Shown: positions 4,966-8,716 of the stretch, in pieces | How the letters are laid out: each line of letters starts with the position of its first letter | Numbering within the stretch: position 1 is the first letter of the stretch | Source of the DNA: CAYLJO01 sp964383905 | GTDB lineage: Bacteria; Acidobacteriota; Blastocatellia; Pyrinomonadales; Pyrinomonadaceae | Reading direction: 5' to 3' | NCBI GenBank assembly: GCA_964383905.1 | Contig: CAYLJO010000249.1 | Span: 1-8,716 of the forward strand | DNA length: 8,716 nucleotides | Translations under genes and position numbers: made by a program | The notes under the pieces: model-generated | The model's database searches: none | What the model was told of the DNA's origin: nothing | What the model saw: the letters and a program-made list of their open reading frames with translations, nothing else

Positions 4966-7900
4966 ATGCCAGAAAAAAGTAAGCGTTTCGTCGTTCCGGT
5001 TCTTGCTCTCGCCGCCTTCTACCTGTTGGCCTGCGTGCCTGGTTATGCCCAAGTCGATGAGGGCGGGATCCGAGGTACTGTCAGAGACAGCAGCGGAGCG
5101 ATTGTTCCAGGCGCCAAGGTAACTCTCACTAACGAGGGTACCTCGCTCTCCGTAGAAACTACTACTGCCACTGATGGGAATTATGCCTTTACACCGATCA
5201 GGATAGGCACATATACGCTTCAGGTGGAAGCGCAGGGCTTCCGTAAGGAGACCCAACGCCACATTACTGTGAACGTGCAGCAACAGGTTAAAGCGGATTT
5301 CACCCTGACGCCCGGATCCATCAGTGAAACGGTTGATGTCACTGTCGCTGCGCCGCTACTGCAGACGCAAGAGGCGTCGGTCGGGACCCTGGCCACCAGC
5401 GTTCAGATCAACGACTTACCACTGAATGGGCGAAATTACACCTTCCTTGCCCAGCTCGGCCCCGGCGTCACCGGGCTGAGGGGCACTCGTGGACTGGATC
5501 AAACCGGGAGTTTTGTGGCCAACGGTCTATCCACCGTCTATAACAACTATATTCTCGACGGAATCGACAACAATAACGACACGGTTGACTATCTGAATGG
5601 CGCAGCTTACGCCAATCTTCCTCCGCCCGATGCGATCCAGGAATTCAGAGTGCAGACGAGCAATTTCAGCGCGGAGTTTGGGCGTGCCGGAGGAGCGGTG
5701 GTGAACGCCTCTGTTAAGTCTGGCACGAATCAGTTTCATGGTAGCGCCTGGGAGTTTCTTCGCAACGACAAGCTGGACGCCGCCGATCTATATTTTGTCG
5801 ACCGGTCGAAAGTACAGAAGGGGAAACTGCGGCGAAATCAGTTCGGTTTTACCGCCGGCGGCCCGATCATAAAGAACAAGACCTTCATTTTCGGTGATTA
5901 CGACGGCTTGCGAATCCGCCAGGGCGCCCTGCGTAACCCAACCGTCCCGACCGGGTTGCAGCGAAGCAGCGGTTTCACTGACTTCCGCGACGTGCTCTCC
6001 GCCGTTAGCGGGACGAGAACGGACCTGTTGGGGCGCACCTTTCCCGCGGCCGCCATATTTGACCCCGCCACCACGCGACGTGTGACACAGGGGCAAGTTG
6101 ATCCGGTCACGGGGCTGACAGCCACCAACACAGGTTACGTACGTGATCCCTTCTTCACCGGCGGGAGCATCGCTGGTATTACCAATTTCACGAGCCTAAC
6201 TCAGTCCCTGAATCAGCTTCCCGCCAATCGCCTCGACCAAAACGCAATTAAACTGCTTCAGCTCTATCCGGCACCGAATCAGCCCGGGATTTTCAACAAT
6301 TTCGCGATCAATCGCAGCCAGCCGGATGACACCAATCACTTTGACATCCGCGTCGACCAGATTTTCGGCCGGAAGGATCAGTTGTTCGGCCGCGTCAGCT
6401 ACACGAGGAGGCTGGCGAACTTCCCCAGTGACTTCACCGGTATTGCCGATAACGCCGGATTCGGCCAGGGAGACTACAAGGACAACTCCCTCAATCTTGC
6501 GATCAGCGAGACGCACTCCTTCTCGCCCAGGTTGATCAATGAGCTCCGCTTCGGTTTAAGCCGGCTTCGCACCTCAGTTAACCCGCCGAACACCGACCAG
6601 GCAGGTATCCCGGACCAATTTGGTATTCAAGGGATTCCGCAGGGTAATGGCAACGGGGGATTGCCGGAAATTGATATCGGAGGTATCACCCATCTCGGCG
6701 CGGGCGCCTTTGCAAGCCCGAACCGCCGCGTCAGCGACACCATTCAATTTACGGAGAACCTGACGAGGACCCAGGGCGCCCATAGTTTCAAGGGTGGCTT
6801 TGAATACCAGTCCGTACACTTCCCATGGATCGATCCGGCCTGGTCAAGGGGAGAGTTTAGTTTCGGAGGCTATACCGGAATCCCGAACGGCGTGAGCGGC
6901 GGCGTCGGCACTGCAGACATTCTCCTCACGCCGATACGGTCGACGGTGCCCAATGGCGTTGATTATGTCGGCGGGGCGAACACGGCGTTCGCTTCCAACA
7001 TCACGCAGCCCGATGATCTGCGCCATTACTATGGTACTTACTTTCAAGATGACTGGAAAGTGAGCTCCAAACTGACACTCAATTTAGGGTTGCGATGGGA
7101 GGTCTTCGGCCAGATTGAAGAGATCAACGGTAAACAGGGCACGCTAGTACCCGATGCGCCGGGCGGAGCTGAATATTTGCTTCTTGCCTCTCAAAAGAAC
7201 CAGCCCCTCTCTCCATCCTTCACCTCACTGCTGGCCAAGGACGGTATTAAACTTCGCTATATAAATGGCTCCAGCGTCAGCACCACACCGCTGACCAATT
7301 TCGCGCCCCGGGTAGGGCTCGCTTACCAGATAACCCCGAAGCTGGTAACGCGCGCCGCTTATGGAATTTTCTACGGAGGATTTGAGAACGTCGGTGGCGC
7401 ACCTGATCCAGGTTATACCTACCCCTTCGCCGTTAACCTGGGATTCTTTAGACCCAACGACTTTTCCCCCCTGATCTACCCGAACGGACAGCAGGCCACG
7501 CTCGAGGCCGGGCTGTTGGCGGCGAACCCTGATCCCGCAAGCCCTAATTTCGATGCCCATGGCTTATCGCTTCTCGGCTATCAGCGGCCCTGGAAAACCG
7601 CCTACACGCAGCAGTGGAACATATCATTCCAGTATCAGTTGACCCCCAGTCAGACGGTCACACTGGCTTACGTCGGGAACAACACCCACCACATGTTGAA
7701 TGGTGATAAGCAAAATGACACCTCTCTGATCCTGCCGCCCGGGACGGACCCGCAGAAATTCGTTCCCTTCCCGGATTTCGCGCGCCGCAGTGATTACGTG
7801 GCGGCGAACGGGTCGGCCTATTACCAGGGTGTCTCGGTCGCCTTTGAGCGCAGGTTCAGCAGGGGCCTGAACCTGCTCGTTAACTACACCCGCTCCGTAT

Positions 7901-8583
7901 GCAAAACTGATAACCGCAACATTCTCAATATCGGCGAAAGCCTCTTCGCCCGTGCCCCGCTCCTGCCCGGATTCGGGATTAAAGGCGATTACCAATATTG
8001 CGGCAACGACGTTCCGAATATTTTTCACACGAGCGGGATCTGGGAACTTCCCATCGGCAGAGGCCATCGTTTCGCCGGTGGCCCCGGCGTGCTTAACCAG
8101 GTGGTAGGGGGTTGGAGCGTACAATGGAACTACACGCTCCAGGACGGATACCCGTTCACGGTCGGGTGCCCGGTCGCGACCACCTCGAATTTTGGCTGCA
8201 CTGCGTTTGTGGTCCCTAACCAGAACCTGTACGCGCATGTCGGGCCTCATGGGATCACGCAGTTCCTTAACCCCGCAGCATTCGCCAACCCTCCGGTCGC
8301 AACGGCGATCGGACAGACCGACTATTCGCCGCTGGGCGGCCAGGATACTCAAGTCCACGGTCCGGGCTACAGCAATCTGGACTTCTCAATCTTCAAGCGA
8401 TTCAGGCCCACGGAGAAGACGCGGTTGGAGTTGCGCGGCGAATTCTTCAACCTGCTGAACCATCCCAATTTTTCCAACAGCTTCAGGACGCTGGATTTCA
8501 GAGACACAATCAATTTCGCGCGGATTACTGGCACGCGAGGCAATGCGCGTCAGATCCAGATCGCCCTTAAGTTCTACTGGTGA
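4966..8583 (+). CDS. Oar-like TonB-dependent outer-membrane receptor
   Basis: This 1205-residue outer-membrane protein is expected to import a substrate across the outer membrane using TonB energy. Residues 1-28 form a Sec signal peptide: KSKR, a hydrophobic stretch VVPVLALAAFYLLA, then cleavage after GYA before Gln29. Residues about 33-117 are a carboxypeptidase-regulatory-like beta-sandwich (GGIRGTVRDSSGAIVPGAKV, DGNYAFTPIRIGTYTL, VEAQGF). The plug follows at about 130-270 with family landmarks LPLNGRNY (151-158), YILDGIDNN (195-203), and AIQEFRV through GGAVVNASVKSGTN. The rest is a large beta-barrel with recurring aromatic strands (DDWKVSSKLTLNLGLRWEVF, FAPRVGLAYQ). It ends QIQIALKFYW, with the terminal aromatic residue expected for BAM-dependent insertion. 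The length is usual for Oar-like receptors of Acidobacteriota. No TonB box is recognisable. Upstream lies an operator array probably bound by the divergent LacI-family protein. No SusD partner is present; the substrate is unknown, possibly a carbohydrate given the regulator class. Confidence 0.93.
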   Translation: MPEKSKRFVVPVLALAAFYLLACVPGYAQVDEGGIRGTVRDSSGAIVPGAKVTLTNEGTSLSVETTTATDGNYAFTPIRIGTYTLQVEAQGFRKETQRHITVNVQQQVKADFTLTPGSISETVDVTVAAPLLQTQEASVGTLATSVQINDLPLNGRNYTFLAQLGPGVTGLRGTRGLDQTGSFVANGLSTVYNNYILDGIDNNNDTVDYLNGAAYANLPPPDAIQEFRVQTSNFSAEFGRAGGAVVNASVKSGTNQFHGSAWEFLRNDKLDAADLYFVDRSKVQKGKLRRNQFGFTAGGPIIKNKTFIFGDYDGLRIRQGALRNPTVPTGLQRSSGFTDFRDVLSAVSGTRTDLLGRTFPAAAIFDPATTRRVTQGQVDPVTGLTATNTGYVRDPFFTGGSIAGITNFTSLTQSLNQLPANRLDQNAIKLLQLYPAPNQPGIFNNFAINRSQPDDTNHFDIRVDQIFGRKDQLFGRVSYTRRLANFPSDFTGIADNAGFGQGDYKDNSLNLAISETHSFSPRLINELRFGLSRLRTSVNPPNTDQAGIPDQFGIQGIPQGNGNGGLPEIDIGGITHLGAGAFASPNRRVSDTIQFTENLTRTQGAHSFKGGFEYQSVHFPWIDPAWSRGEFSFGGYTGIPNGVSGGVGTADILLTPIRSTVPNGVDYVGGANTAFASNITQPDDLRHYYGTYFQDDWKVSSKLTLNLGLRWEVFGQIEEINGKQGTLVPDAPGGAEYLLLASQKNQPLSPSFTSLLAKDGIKLRYINGSSVSTTPLTNFAPRVGLAYQITPKLVTRAAYGIFYGGFENVGGAPDPGYTYPFAVNLGFFRPNDFSPLIYPNGQQATLEAGLLAANPDPASPNFDAHGLSLLGYQRPWKTAYTQQWNISFQYQLTPSQTVTLAYVGNNTHHMLNGDKQNDTSLILPPGTDPQKFVPFPDFARRSDYVAANGSAYYQGVSVAFERRFSRGLNLLVNYTRSVCKTDNRNILNIGESLFARAPLLPGFGIKGDYQYCGNDVPNIFHTSGIWELPIGRGHRFAGGPGVLNQVVGGWSVQWNYTLQDGYPFTVGCPVATTSNFGCTAFVVPNQNLYAHVGPHGITQFLNPAAFANPPVATAIGQTDYSPLGGQDTQVHGPGYSNLDFSIFKRFRPTEKTRLELRGEFFNLLNHPNFSNSFRTLDFRDTINFARITGTRGNARQIQIALKFYW

Positions 8584-8615
8584 GGATGGCCCGGCAATCT
8601 TCCCCATGCGGTTCG

Positions 8616-8655
8616 CTTCCCCACCATCCCGCCGGGCGATGGTGGGGTGCGGAAG
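8616..8655 (+). terminator. Stem-loop downstream of the receptor, possible terminator
   Basis: CCCCACCATC (8619-8628) pairs perfectly with GATGGTGGGG (8638-8647) around a 9-base loop, starting 35 bases after the receptor stop codon. CTTCC (8616-8620) and GGAAG (8651-8655) could form an alternative outer pairing. There is no T-run after the stem, so it may act as a transcript-end stabiliser or a weak terminator rather than a classical intrinsic one. Confidence 0.45.
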
Positions 8656-8673
8656 GCGATGATATGCTGATGG

Positions 8674-8697
8674 CTGAAGCTATCAGGTAAGCTTCAG
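8674..8697 (+). other. Second downstream hairpin
   Basis: CTGAAGCT (8674-8681) pairs with AGCTTCAG (8690-8697) around an 8-base loop. The loop holds TCAGG (8683-8687), complementary to CCTGA at 8699-8703, so two exclusive pairings are possible. No T-run follows. It may belong to the leader of a gene beyond the window. Confidence 0.35.
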
Positions 8698-8702
8698 ACC
8701 TG

Positions 8703-8714
8703 AGCCGAGAGGCT
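8703..8714 (+). promoter_or_regulatory. Repeat of the GNRA-capped leader hairpin at window end
   Basis: AGCC (8703-8706), GAGA (8707-8710) and GGCT (8711-8714) repeat the stem seen at 4937-4948 before the receptor, including the following A, with one difference that keeps the tetraloop within GNRA (GCGA to GAGA). By analogy, a coding sequence may start shortly beyond the end of the window. Confidence 0.35.
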
Positions 8715-8716
8715 AG

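Noticed and set aside
5026..5037. LLAC in the receptor signal peptide as a lipobox
   Set aside because: Position -2 is a poor lipobox residue, a good signal peptidase I site (GYA before Gln) follows, and TonB-dependent receptors are not lipoproteins.
7624..8358. Long minus-strand open frame (244 codons) opposite the receptor
   Set aside because: It lies entirely within the receptor barrel coding sequence and looks like an antisense shadow, with no family resemblance.
8674..8703. H-type pseudoknot from the 8674-8697 hairpin loop and CCTGA downstream
   Set aside because: The single-base third loop cannot comfortably span an 8-bp stem; exclusive alternative hairpins are more likely.

Overview
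The window looks like a chromosomal segment of an Acidobacteriota genome, or a close relative. The main reason is the 1205-residue outer-membrane receptor at 4966-8583, an Oar-like TonB-dependent receptor with an N-terminal carboxypeptidase-regulatory-like domain, a class greatly expanded in Acidobacteriota. Moderately high G+C, a long secreted TPR protein and dispersed small hairpin repeats fit that picture. The assignment is inference; no rRNA or universal marker is present.

Layout. 1-333: non-coding, with decayed palindromic repeats. 334-2844 (+): exported TPR protein. 2845-2941: short convergent gap. 2942-4048 (-): LacI-family regulator, whose DNA-binding helix-turn-helix is complete only if translation starts upstream of the first GTG, apparently at a CTG, or in a shifted frame entered from an ATG at 4073. 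4085-4690: about 600 bases without a convincing gene, holding tandem small dyads and perhaps a transposase scrap. 4688-4965: a dense control region with an A/T-rich UP-like element, a consensus -35 box and three related palindromes with a central CpG, one of them a perfect 30-bp palindrome, followed by a leader with a small GNRA-capped hairpin before a strong ribosome binding site. 4966-8583 (+): the receptor. 8584-8716: hairpins, the last nearly identical to the leader hairpin before the receptor.

Proposed logic (inference). The LacI-family protein, divergently transcribed from the receptor, binds the three palindromes and represses the receptor until an effector, probably a small sugar-like molecule, is sensed. 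The receptor would then import a substrate across the outer membrane. No SusD-like lipoprotein, glycoside hydrolase or inner-membrane transporter lies in the window, so the substrate cannot be read from context. The TPR gene converges on the regulator and is not in its operon. The most interesting items are the operator array, the unusual start of the regulator, and the repeated leader hairpin.
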